From Bordetella genomosp. 10 (GTDB taxonomy: Bacteria; Pseudomonadota; Gammaproteobacteria; Burkholderiales; Burkholderiaceae_B), in the NCBI RefSeq assembly GCF_002261225.1, contig NZ_NEVM01000005.1:1364001-1428000 (forward strand): a DNA stretch of 64,000 nt. Reading direction: 5' to 3'. Of this stretch, positions 9,030 through 16,520 are shown piece after piece (position 1 is the first letter of the stretch; each line of letters begins with the position of its first letter). A model generated the notes under the pieces. The model was not told the origin of the DNA and did no database searches. It saw only the letters and a list, made by a program, of their open reading frames with translations. A program made the translations under genes and the position numbers.

Positions 9030-10020
9030 GGCTTTCCAATGGGCGCTCGGGCGCCGGCAGGGCTTGCAGGATGCGGGCGATGAGCTGGTCCGGCGTGGCG
9101 CCGTCGGACAAGGCCTCGTACGACAGCACCAGCCGGTGCCGCAGGACATCCGGCACCAGGTCCACCACGTCCTCCGGCAAGGCATAGTCGCGGCCGCGCA
9201 GGTAGGCCAGGGCCCGCGCGCCCTCGATCAGCGCGATGCTGGCGCGCGGGCTCGCGCCGAAGGTCACGTAGCGCTGCATGTCGGCCAGTCCGCAATTGGC
9301 GGGCGCGCGCGTCGCGCCGACCACGCGCACGGCGTACTGGATGAGCTGCGGATCCACGTACACGCGCCGGCATTCGTCCTGCAGCAAGGCGAGCTGCTCG
9401 GGGATCGCGACGGGATTCACGTCGATGCGCGGCCCCGTCACCCGGTTCACGATGACCACCTCTTCCTCTTCGCTGGGATAGCCGACCAGCACCTTCATCA
9501 TGAAACGGTCGATCTGCGCCTCGGGCAGCGGATAGGTCCCTTCGGTCTCGATGGGGTTCTGCGTGGCCATCACCAGGAAAGGCGCGGGCACGGGATGCGT
9601 CTCCCCGGCGATCGTCACCTGGCGTTCCTGCATCACTTCCAGCAAGGCGCTTTGCACCTTGGCCGGCGCGCGGTTGATTTCATCGGCCAGCAGGAGGTTG
9701 GCGAACACCGGCCCCAGCACGGTGGAGAACTCGCCGGTGCGCTGGTTGTACATGCGCGTGCCCACCAGGTCGGCCGGCAGCAGGTCCGGCGTGAACTGGA
9801 TGCGCTTGAACGAGCCGCGCATGGTCTTGGCCAGCGTGTTCACCGTCAAGGTCTTGGCCAGGCCCGGCACGCCTTCGACCAGCAGGTGGCCGCGCGCCAG
9901 GATGGCGACCAGCACCCGCTCCAGGAAATGGTCCTGGCCGACGACGATGCGCTTCACCTCGTACAGCAGGCGCTCCATCAGATTGGCGCTATCCGCGGCG
10001 CCCGTGAGAGCTTGGTTCAT
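9007..10020 (-). CDS. MoxR family AAA+ ATPase
   Basis: A 337-residue ATPase, the normal length for MoxR proteins. Walker A is GVPGLAKT (~residues 55-62) and Walker B is LLADEINRAP (~110-119). The sensor segment MATQNPIETEGTYPLPEAQ is characteristic of the family. The lid domain follows, with SPRASIALI. GGAGG lies 6 bases before ATG 10020. It starts 12 bases after the protease gene and overlaps the DUF58 gene. MoxR ATPases act as chaperones that mature or insert metal cofactors with DUF58 and VWA partners. The actual substrate here is unknown. Confidence 0.95.
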   Translation of the reverse strand: MNQALTGAADSANLMERLLYEVKRIVVGQDHFLERVLVAILARGHLLVEGVPGLAKTLTVNTLAKTMRGSFKRIQFTPDLLPADLVGTRMYNQRTGEFSTVLGPVFANLLLADEINRAPAKVQSALLEVMQERQVTIAGETHPVPAPFLVMATQNPIETEGTYPLPEAQIDRFMMKVLVGYPSEEEEVVIVNRVTGPRIDVNPVAIPEQLALLQDECRRVYVDPQLIQYAVRVVGATRAPANCGLADMQRYVTFGASPRASIALIEGARALAYLRGRDYALPEDVVDLVPDVLRHRLVLSYEALSDGATPDQLIARILQALPAPERPLESHVRVAAS

Positions 10021-10032
10021 AGTCCTCCGCCT

Positions 10033-11217
10033 TCAGAAAGGTGAAATTCCCACGGCGTTGCCCGCGCTTTCAATGGTGGTGGCAAAGCCGATGCCGACAA
10101 AGGTCTTGGCGTTGGTGGGGTTGAGGATCGCCGTGACGATGCCCACCACTTCGCCGTTCATGTTCACCAGGGGACCGCCGGAATTGCCCGGGTTCGCCGC
10201 CGCGTCGAACTGGATCAGGTGATCGAGGTCCTGGTGGTTTTCCTCGGACACGAATTCGCGGTCCAGGCCGGACACCACGCCGGACGACACGGACGGCCCG
10301 ATGCCGAAGGGAAAGCCGACCGCGACCACTTCGTCGCCCGGCGCCAGGTTGCGGCTCGATCCCAGCGTGGCGGCCGGCAGGTCGTCCGGCAGCGACGTCG
10401 CCTTGACGACGGCGAGGTCCTTTTCCGGCTGCGCGCCCACCACCGTGGCGTCGGACTCGTGGCCATCGTAGAACCTGACCCTGAGCCGGGCCGCGCCGGC
10501 GATGACGTGGTAGTTGGTGAGGATGACGCCTTGCTCCGTGATGACGACGCCCGAGCCTATGTTGACGCACTCGTCGTCTTCATCCTCGTCCTTCCTGGCC
10601 TGGTCCTTGTTGGCCTGCTCCCTGGCCTTGTCATTGTCCGCCCGTTGAGGATCCGTCTTCGGATCGTCCGCCTTGGGCGGAACGCCGCCCTGGTTGTCCG
10701 CCTTCGGACTGTCGGCCGGCGGGGCATCCGCTTTTTGCTGATCCGTGTTCCGTCTTTCAGGGCCGGCCTGCGGCTTGCCGTCGTCCGGCGCATTCGGCGC
10801 GGCGTTCGGTGCATTCGGCACATTCGGTGCCGCGTTCGGCGTATTCGGCACATTCGGCGCGGCGTCCGGTGCATGCGGCACGTTCGGCGCATTCGGCGCA
10901 TTCGGCACGTTCGGCACGTTCGGCGGACCCACCGGCGGCTGCGCCTTCGCTTGCGGCGCGGCCTTTTCCGCGCCCGGCTTTTCGGGCGGCTTGGGGTAGG
11001 CGATGATTTCGACGACCGAAGCGCGCACGGCTTCGGCGGCGCGCGCCGGACGCGACGGCAGGCGCTTGGTCTGCAAGGTGTGGAGCACGGCGGAATCGAT
11101 GTCGTCCTGCGTCAGGGTGCGCAGGCGCGGCTGCATCAGCCAGGCGATGCCCAGGCCTGCAACGAAAACCAGCGCCACTACCGCCGCCGCCCATCCGTAA
11201 CGCGCAACTCGTTTCAT
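10033..11217 (-). CDS. HtrA/DegP-like trypsin-fold serine protease with giant repeat-containing loop, no PDZ
   Basis: A 394-residue membrane-anchored protease, first gene of the MoxR operon. A single N-terminal membrane helix (~9-28) is followed by the first protease strand (RASVVEIIAYP, ~65-75). A ~145-residue insertion (~75-220) then precedes the core (GSGVVIT). The catalytic triad is visible as His237 (TNYHVIAG), Asp267 (EKDLAVVK) and Ser346 (GNSGGPL). The insertion consists of degenerate Asn-Pro tripeptides (~99-144) and a charged Lys/Asp/Ala-rich tract, and sits where DegP carries its regulatory LA loop. The protein ends just after the protease fold, so there is no PDZ domain. ATG 11217 (GGTGG upstream) is preferred over an earlier in-frame start. 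Confidence 0.88.
   Translation of the reverse strand: MKRVARYGWAAAVVALVFVAGLGIAWLMQPRLRTLTQDDIDSAVLHTLQTKRLPSRPARAAEAVRASVVEIIAYPKPPEKPGAEKAAPQAKAQPPVGPPNVPNVPNAPNAPNVPHAPDAAPNVPNTPNAAPNVPNAPNAAPNAPDDGKPQAGPERRNTDQQKADAPPADSPKADNQGGVPPKADDPKTDPQRADNDKAREQANKDQARKDEDEDDECVNIGSGVVITEQGVILTNYHVIAGAARLRVRFYDGHESDATVVGAQPEKDLAVVKATSLPDDLPAATLGSSRNLAPGDEVVAVGFPFGIGPSVSSGVVSGLDREFVSEENHQDLDHLIQFDAAANPGNSGGPLVNMNGEVVGIVTAILNPTNAKTFVGIGFATTIESAGNAVGISPF
10786..10923 (-). repeat. Degenerate tandem repeat encoding Asn-Pro tripeptides
   Basis: About 15 near-identical 9-base units on the minus strand encode Pro-Asn-Val/Ala triplets, with occasional Ala-Ala, His and Asp variants, inside the protease gene. 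The array is in frame, so unit gain or loss would change loop length without breaking the gene. Confidence 0.8.
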
Positions 11218-11290
11218 GGTTGCCACCGGAATTCCTTCCCGTCGTGGATGTAAAGTACCATCGTCCCACGGACCCGCCAAGGAGAACGAC

Positions 11291-12355
11291 ATGCGGTTTC
11301 TCTGGCCGGAATTGCTCTGGCTGCTGCTCGCGCTTCCCCTGCTGGCGGCGGCATATCTTTATGTCCTGGCGCGACGCAAGCGCGCCGTCGTGGTTTACCC
11401 CAATCTGGCGCTCGCGCGCACCGCAATGGGGCAGTCGCAAAAACTGCGCCGGCATATTCCGCCGCTGCTGTGCTGGGTGGCGCTGGGCGCCGCTTTGCTG
11501 GCGCTCGCGCGGCCCAGCGCTACCGTCACGCTGCCCGCCGACACGTTGACGCTGGTGCTGGCGATGGACGTATCGCGCAGCATGGAAGCCGGCGACGTAT
11601 CGCCCACGCGCCTGGCCGCGGCGCAGGAAGCCGCGCGCCATTTCGTCGACGGCCTGCCGTCCAGCGTGCGGCTGGGCATCGTCTCTTTCGCGGCGTCGGC
11701 CACCGTGGTGCAGCCGCCGACGGAAGACCACCAGGACATGCTCGACGCCATCGACAGGTTCGAGTTGCAAACAGGCACCGCCACGGGCAGCGGGCTCATC
11801 GTCGCGCTGTCGACCTTGCTGCCCGATGATCGCGCGGACCTGGACGCCTTGCTGCTGAACGACCAGTTCTCCTCCTTCGGGGGGATACCCGCGCCGCTGG
11901 GCAAGAACAGCGAAGTGGAAGCGGCGCGCAAGCGGGAAGAGGAAAGGCCGCCCGCGGAACCGGGGTCTTACCGGAACGGCGCCATCATCCTGCTCACCGA
12001 CGGCCGCCGCACCACGGGGCCGGATCCCATCAGCATCGCCCGCATGGCCGCCAAGCGGGGCGTGCGCGTCTATACCGTGGGCTTCGGCACGCCGCAGGGC
12101 GGGACGGTGGCCGGCGACGGCTGGTCCTACTTCATGCAACTGGACGAAACCACCCTGCGCGCCATCGCCAGGCTGACCGGCGGCGAGTATTTCCAGGCGA
12201 GTTCGGCGGGCGACCTGAGCAAGGTCTACAGCAATCTCACCACCCGCTTCTCGCTGGAGCGCCGCGACACCGAAATCAGCGCCCTCCTCGCCGCCGCCGC
12301 GGCCCTCCTCCTGCTGCTCGCCTGCCTGTTGTCGATCCGCTGGTTCAGGCGCTGA
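11291..12355 (+). CDS. VWA domain membrane protein, divergent from the MoxR operon
   Basis: A 354-residue BatA-like protein. It has an N-terminal membrane segment (LLWLLLALPLLAAAYLYVLA), a second hydrophobic segment (~58-78), a VWA domain with MIDAS motif DVSRSM and later TDGRRTTG, and a C-terminal membrane helix before RWFRR. A polar insert (~185-225) interrupts the VWA fold at the same place as in the first VWA protein, so the two are probably ancient paralogues. ATG 11291 is chosen because AAGGAG lies 6 bases upstream. It is divergent from the protease gene across 73 bases that must hold both promoters. Confidence 0.88.
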   Translation: MRFLWPELLWLLLALPLLAAAYLYVLARRKRAVVVYPNLALARTAMGQSQKLRRHIPPLLCWVALGAALLALARPSATVTLPADTLTLVLAMDVSRSMEAGDVSPTRLAAAQEAARHFVDGLPSSVRLGIVSFAASATVVQPPTEDHQDMLDAIDRFELQTGTATGSGLIVALSTLLPDDRADLDALLLNDQFSSFGGIPAPLGKNSEVEAARKREEERPPAEPGSYRNGAIILLTDGRRTTGPDPISIARMAAKRGVRVYTVGFGTPQGGTVAGDGWSYFMQLDETTLRAIARLTGGEYFQASSAGDLSKVYSNLTTRFSLERRDTEISALLAAAAALLLLLACLLSIRWFRR

Positions 12356-12495
12356 GCGTGTGCGGCGTGTGTCATGCAAAAGCCGCGCCGCCGGTAGTCA
12401 CGCCGACGGTGCAGCGTCCGTTTTACGCGAACCCGGAACATTCCCAGGCATGCCAGGTTGCATCGCTGCTACCAGTCAGTGATACCAAGCTTGAT

Positions 12496-12798
12496 TCAAA
12501 GAATGGCCTGCAATCCTTTGTCGGCAATGATATTGAGAAGCTTCAGGGCCGGCCCGGTAGGATGGGTGTCGCCTTGCTCCCACTTCCTTACGGTCGACGC
12601 CGTCGTATGCAACAGCAGAGCGAATACGGGTTGGCTGCAATGCAGCCCCTCGCGCAGATGCTTGATATCGGTAGCGCTCAGCTTCCGCACGGGAGGCGGA
12701 CAAATGGCGTCGAACTCGCGCATGGTCACCTTGCCGATCGCGCCGGCTTGCAACAACGCCGCCATGTCCTCACGCAAGGATTCAATGAGCTTGCTCAT
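12496..12798 (-). CDS. HTH-type antitoxin of a RelE-family toxin (HigA/NadS-like)
   Basis: A 100-residue protein with a C-terminal Cro/CI helix-turn-helix (~40-95: LSATDIKHLREGLHCSQPVF, then TASTVRKWEQGD). The N-terminal ~35 residues would wrap the toxin. It follows the toxin gene with a 17-base overlap. ATG 12798 has GGAGG 9 bases upstream, inside the toxin coding region. It is expected to neutralise the toxin and, with it, repress the operon from the palindrome at 13179-13197. Base composition of the pair looks AT-richer than the flanks, which fits recent acquisition. Confidence 0.87.
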   Translation of the reverse strand: MSKLIESLREDMAALLQAGAIGKVTMREFDAICPPPVRKLSATDIKHLREGLHCSQPVFALLLHTTASTVRKWEQGDTHPTGPALKLLNIIADKGLQAIL

Positions 12799-13165
12799 CG
12801 CAACATACCTCCAACAAAACACCCGCTTGCACGGCTTTCGTCAATTCCTCGAAGGAAAGTGCGAGAAACACCTTCCCGGCGTACTGAAGCGCCTTCTTTT
12901 CGCCTGACGTTACATTCGCTTTGTCATTCTTCGGGAATCCATGCAGAAAGACATAGCGCGCGCCCATTCTCGCCGATAGCAACGTGCGGTATCCGCCTCG
13001 CTTGCCCTCGCCAGGACGCGCCACCCGCATCTTGTACAGGCACCCTCCCAAATCCGCATCAACGAGGCCGACCTCCATCTCCTTGACGGCCTGGCAAAGA
13101 ACACTATCGAGAAGCCTTTCACCGCGCTGCCAGCGAGCGAAATCCCTTCGCTTCAACACTTTCAT
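12782..13165 (-). CDS. RelE-like type II toxin
   Basis: A 127-residue protein of the RelE-like toxin family paired with HTH antitoxins, which are usually ribosome-dependent mRNA interferases. The conserved stretch is LYKMRVARPGEGKRGGYRT, followed by VFLHGFPKNDKANV and a C-terminal helical part (~95-127). ATG 13165 is preferred over an upstream TTG (13252), because it follows the palindromic operator and aligns with the usual family start. The toxin gene comes first, as in higBA-like loci. Confidence 0.85.
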   Translation of the reverse strand: MKVLKRRDFARWQRGERLLDSVLCQAVKEMEVGLVDADLGGCLYKMRVARPGEGKRGGYRTLLSARMGARYVFLHGFPKNDKANVTSGEKKALQYAGKVFLALSFEELTKAVQAGVLLEVCCDEQAH

Positions 13166-13178
13166 CTTGCCCCCAAAG

Positions 13179-13197
13179 TATACCCGAAACGGGTATA
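13179..13197. promoter_or_regulatory. Palindromic operator of the toxin-antitoxin operon
   Basis: The sequence TATACCCGAAACGGGTATA is a perfect inverted repeat with 8-base arms and a 3-base centre. It starts 13 bases before the toxin ATG. On the minus strand its downstream arm runs into TATACT, which could be the -10 element. Autoregulation by the HTH antitoxin is inferred. Confidence 0.75.
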
Positions 13198-13313
13198 TAT
13201 ATCCCCACGCCTCAACATGGGCGCGCAGGCGTATGTGGCAAGACCAAGCCAATCGTCCGGCTTCGCGTTCTGACGCAGACCCGCGGTCGATAACCGGAAA
13301 TATTCAGTGTTGC

Positions 13314-13340
13314 AAAGAAAAAGGCCGCTTAAAAGCGGCC
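13314..13340 (-). terminator. Rho-independent terminator after the alcohol dehydrogenase gene
   Basis: The 8-base stem GGCCGCTT/AAGCGGCC (13323-13330 and 13333-13340) is followed on the minus strand by TTTTTCTTT. It lies about 105 bases downstream of the dehydrogenase stop and isolates that gene from the toxin-antitoxin operon. Confidence 0.8.
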
Positions 13341-13357
13341 AAGGAATACGTTGCAGT

Positions 13358-13387
13358 CATCGGCGGCGGGCCTTTATGCCGCCGATG
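13358..13387. other. Second hairpin between dehydrogenase and terminator
   Basis: A perfect 10-base stem, CATCGGCGGC with GCCGCCGATG, and a 10-base loop lie between the dehydrogenase stop and the U-tract terminator. There is no T-run directly after it. It may protect the mRNA 3' end or assist termination. Confidence 0.5.
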
Positions 13388-13444
13388 AGAGGTGCTGCGC
13401 GGGTCAGGCGATCGGCGCGCGAACCCGGCGTGTGCGGCGTTGCC

Positions 13445-14503
13445 TCAGGCGTTAGCGGCCTGGGCCTGGACGCCGTTGCGGAGGTCCAGGACTACGCGGG
13501 AGGGGACCTGGCCGTGTTCCAGGCGGTCGAGCACCGTGTTGATGCCGGACAGCGGCGCCAGTTCGATGTCGGCCTTGACCGCGCCTTCCGCGGCGAAGGA
13601 CAGGGCTTCCACCATGTCCTGGCGGGTGCCGACCAGGGAGCCGCGGATGGTGATGCGGTTGAGCACGACGTCGAACAAGGGCGTGGGGAAGTCGCCGGGC
13701 GGCAGGCCGACCAGGACGCAGGTGCCCAGCTTGCGGGTCATGGCGATGCCCTGGTGGAAGGCGGGGATGGACGGCGCGGTGATCAGCACACCGTGCGCGC
13801 CGCCGCCGATTTCCTTCTTCAAGGCCGCCGCCGGATCGCCCTGCTTCGCGTTGAAGACCAGGTCCGCGCCCAGCGTCTTCGCGTGCGCGAGCTTGCCGTC
13901 GTCCACATCGATGGCCGCCACGTGCAAGCCCATGGCCTTGGCGTATTGCACGGCCAGGTGGCCCAGGCCGCCGATGCCCGAAATGGCGATCCATTCGCCC
14001 GGCCGCGCCTCCGTTTCCTTGACGCCCTTGTAGGTGGTGATGCCCGCGCAGACGATGGGCGCCGCCTGCAGCGGATCGATGCGTTCCGGAATGTGGGCGA
14101 CGTAGCCCGCCGCGGCGAGTATGTATTCGGCGAAGCCGCCGTTGCGCGTATAGCCGCCGTACTCGGCGCTATCGCATTGCGTTTCCCACCCCTTGCGGCA
14201 GAACTCGCAGTGGCCGCAGGCGGAATACAGCCAGGGGACGCCGACCCGGTCGCCCTCCTTGACCGTGGTCACGCCCTCGCCCACCGCGATGACGCGGCCG
14301 ATGCCTTCATGGCCCGGCACGAAAGGGACGTGAGGCTTGACGGGCCAGTCGCCCTTGGCGGCGTGCAGATCCGTATGACAGACGCCGCAGGCTTCGGTTT
14401 TCACCAGAATCTCGCCACGACGCGGGGCGGGAATCGGCAACTCTCGCATAACCAGCGGTTGGCCCAACTTCTCGACGACCGCCGCAATCATGGTGCTAGG
14501 CAT
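13445..14503 (-). CDS. adhP: Zinc-dependent alcohol dehydrogenase AdhP
   Basis: A 352-residue medium-chain dehydrogenase that interconverts alcohols and aldehydes with NAD. Catalytic zinc ligands lie in GVCHTDLH and PGHEGIG plus a later Cys. The structural zinc site is CGHCEFCRKGWETQC. The cofactor fold has ISGIGGLGHLAVQYAKAMGL, and the Asp in AAIDVDDGKL suits NAD rather than NADP. ATG 14503 has GGAGG 6 bases upstream; a later ATG at 14491 is possible. It stands alone, with its own terminator at 13314-13340. Confidence 0.93.
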   Translation of the reverse strand: MPSTMIAAVVEKLGQPLVMRELPIPAPRRGEILVKTEACGVCHTDLHAAKGDWPVKPHVPFVPGHEGIGRVIAVGEGVTTVKEGDRVGVPWLYSACGHCEFCRKGWETQCDSAEYGGYTRNGGFAEYILAAAGYVAHIPERIDPLQAAPIVCAGITTYKGVKETEARPGEWIAISGIGGLGHLAVQYAKAMGLHVAAIDVDDGKLAHAKTLGADLVFNAKQGDPAAALKKEIGGGAHGVLITAPSIPAFHQGIAMTRKLGTCVLVGLPPGDFPTPLFDVVLNRITIRGSLVGTRQDMVEALSFAAEGAVKADIELAPLSGINTVLDRLEHGQVPSRVVLDLRNGVQAQAANA

Positions 14504-14653
14504 GGCATACCTCCGTGAAAGTAGCATCTGACCGTGGACCAATGTACGCAATCCCCATGGGGCGCGCCTTGATGGAAATCATGGCATCGGGATATTTCGC
14601 CGGATCCGCCGCTGTTGTTTTTCGCACATTGCACGAATTGTGTCGTCCGGGTT

Positions 14654-14672
14654 ATAAATGATAACTATTTCT
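14654..14672. promoter_or_regulatory. Candidate Fur box upstream of the iron-signalling operon
   Basis: The AT-rich stretch ATAAATGATAACTATTTCT matches the 19-base Fur consensus (GATAATGATAATCATTATC) at about 11 positions by eye, including the central GATAA. It lies ~50 bases before the sigma factor start, in the only strongly AT-rich part of this spacer. Iron repression of the sigma gene is typical of FecI systems and is inferred. Confidence 0.5.
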
Positions 14673-14722
14673 ATTCAATCCACCCGACAAGTCAGGACCG
14701 CTCAATAAGTGGCGGTTGCCCG

Positions 14723-15232
14723 ATGCCGACCGCCGACCTCTCCGCACAGCACGATCTGCATACGCTGTACAGCGACCATCACGGTTGGCTATTCGGCTGG
14801 CTGCGCAAGAAGCTGGGCAACAGCTTCGACGCCGCCGACGTGGCGCAGGACACCTTCGTCAGCGTCATGACGGCGGACGCGGCCCAGGCCATCCGCGAGC
14901 CCCGTCCCTTCCTGGTGACCGTCGCGCGCCGCCTGATGGCGCACCGCCACCGCCGGCGCCTGCTCGAATCCAGCTACCTGGAAATGCTGGCCGCCCTGCC
15001 GGAAGAACTGGCGCCCTCGCCGGAAGCCAGGCTGCTGGCGCTGGAAGCCTTGCAGCAGATCGACCAGGTGCTCGACGGCCTGCCGCCCAAGGTGAAGGAA
15101 GCCTTCCTGCTGGCCCACCTGGAAGAACTGAGCTACGCCGCCATCGCCGAACGGCTGGGCGTCTCCACCAGCTCCGTCAAGCAATACCTGACGCGCGCCA
15201 ACCGCCAGTGCCTGTTCGCGCTGGCCTTCTAG
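14723..15232 (+). CDS. FecI-like ECF RNA polymerase sigma factor
   Basis: A 169-residue sigma-70 factor of the extracytoplasmic type. Region 2 (~10-75) contains DAADVAQDTFVSVM and region 4 (~105-165) contains LSYAAIAERLGVSTSSVKQY. It should direct transcription of the TonB-dependent receptor downstream once the siderophore signal is relayed through the FecR protein. ATG 14723 gives the standard FecI N-terminus, although its ribosome binding site is weak. The spacer upstream carries a candidate Fur box. Confidence 0.93.
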   Translation: MPTADLSAQHDLHTLYSDHHGWLFGWLRKKLGNSFDAADVAQDTFVSVMTADAAQAIREPRPFLVTVARRLMAHRHRRRLLESSYLEMLAALPEELAPSPEARLLALEALQQIDQVLDGLPPKVKEAFLLAHLEELSYAAIAERLGVSTSSVKQYLTRANRQCLFALAF

Positions 15233-15258
15233 CGTCTTCCCGCGTCCGCCCCCGCCCC

Positions 15259-16332
15259 ATGCCGCCGTCCTGTCCGCCCGCCCAGCCTCCCCTGCCGGCC
15301 GACCGCCGGCCGCCGGCGCGCGCCGCCGCGGCCCCCGCGCCGCCGCCCATGGCCTGCGGCCAGCCGATCAGCGAAGCCACCGCCGACGCCGCCGCCGAAT
15401 GGCTGACGGTCATGATGTCCGGCGAGGCCACCGACAACGACCGCCATCGCTGGCAGCAGTGGCGCGCGGCCGACCCCGAGCATGAACTCGCCTGGCAGCA
15501 CATCGAGGCGGTGACCCGGCGGCTGTCGGCCATGCAGCCGCGCGCGGCCTACCAGACCCTTTCCCCGTATGCGGGGGCTGGCGCCCGCGGGCGCCGCAAG
15601 GCCATGCGCCTGCTGCTGTGGGGCGGCGCGTTCGGCGTCTCCGCGCTGCTCGCCTCGCGCACGCAGACCTGGCGGCAGGCGGCCGCCGACTACCGCACGG
15701 GCGTCGGCCAGCAGCGCGCGGTCGCGCTGAGCGACGGCACCCGCATCCTGCTCAACACCGACAGCGCCATCGACGTGCAATTCGACGGCCAGCGCCGCCT
15801 GGTGCGGCTGGTGGCCGGCGAAGCCATGATCGTCACCGGCCACGCGCCGGTCGACGGCAGGCCGGATACCCGTCCCTTTATCGTGCAGACCGGCGAAGGC
15901 CGCATCCGCGCCCTCGGCACGCGTTTCCTGGTGCGGCAGGACGACGGCTACAGCGCGGTCGCCGTGGTGGAGAACGCGGTGGAAATCACGCCCGACGCGG
16001 TGTCCGCGCAACCGCTGGTCCTGCGCGCGGGCGAGCGCACCACCTTCACCCGCGACGCCGTCGACGGCGCCTCCGCCCTGGCCGACCGCGACCTGGCGTG
16101 GACGCGCGGCCAGATCGTCGCCGAGGACCAGCGGCTGAGCGACTTCCTCGCCGACCTGGGCCGCTACCGGCCCGGCTTCCTGCGCTGCGACCCCGCCGCG
16201 GCCAGCCTGCGCGTGTCCGGCGTCTTCCCGCTGGAAGACACCGACCGGATCCTCGACATGCTGACGAAGGTCCTGCCGGTGCGCGTCCATCGGCGCACCC
16301 GCTACTGGGTGACCGTCGAGGCGCTGTCCTGA
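15259..16332 (+). CDS. FecR-like transmembrane anti-sigma/sigma regulator
   Basis: It relays the signal from the outer-membrane receptor to the ECF sigma factor. The cytoplasmic DUF4880 part (~36-75, AAAEWLTVMMSGEATDNDR, then WQQWRAADPEHELAWQHIE) precedes one membrane helix (~115-132). The periplasmic FecR domain follows (YRTGVGQQRAVALSDGTRI, GEAMIVTGH), with a C-terminal STN-like end. The start is uncertain: ATG 15259 gives 357 residues with a Pro-rich leader, and ATG 15349 would give 327. Neither has a clear ribosome binding site. It follows the sigma gene by 26 bases. Confidence 0.9.
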   Translation: MPPSCPPAQPPLPADRRPPARAAAAPAPPPMACGQPISEATADAAAEWLTVMMSGEATDNDRHRWQQWRAADPEHELAWQHIEAVTRRLSAMQPRAAYQTLSPYAGAGARGRRKAMRLLLWGGAFGVSALLASRTQTWRQAAADYRTGVGQQRAVALSDGTRILLNTDSAIDVQFDGQRRLVRLVAGEAMIVTGHAPVDGRPDTRPFIVQTGEGRIRALGTRFLVRQDDGYSAVAVVENAVEITPDAVSAQPLVLRAGERTTFTRDAVDGASALADRDLAWTRGQIVAEDQRLSDFLADLGRYRPGFLRCDPAAASLRVSGVFPLEDTDRILDMLTKVLPVRVHRRTRYWVTVEALS

Positions 16333-16520
16333 TCGAAGCATCGGAGCATCGGGGCATCCAATGGGTAGGACGCCCCCGGCAGGGGCCCCCTGGCGCGCCC
16401 GCCTTCCCCGTCGTTACAAATTTTTCTCCAAAAACCGACGCATCCGCCTGCCCGATCCGGTTTCTCGCGGCACCTATCCCATGAGGACTTCATTTCCAAC
16501 TTCCACCTTGTGGGGAATCC

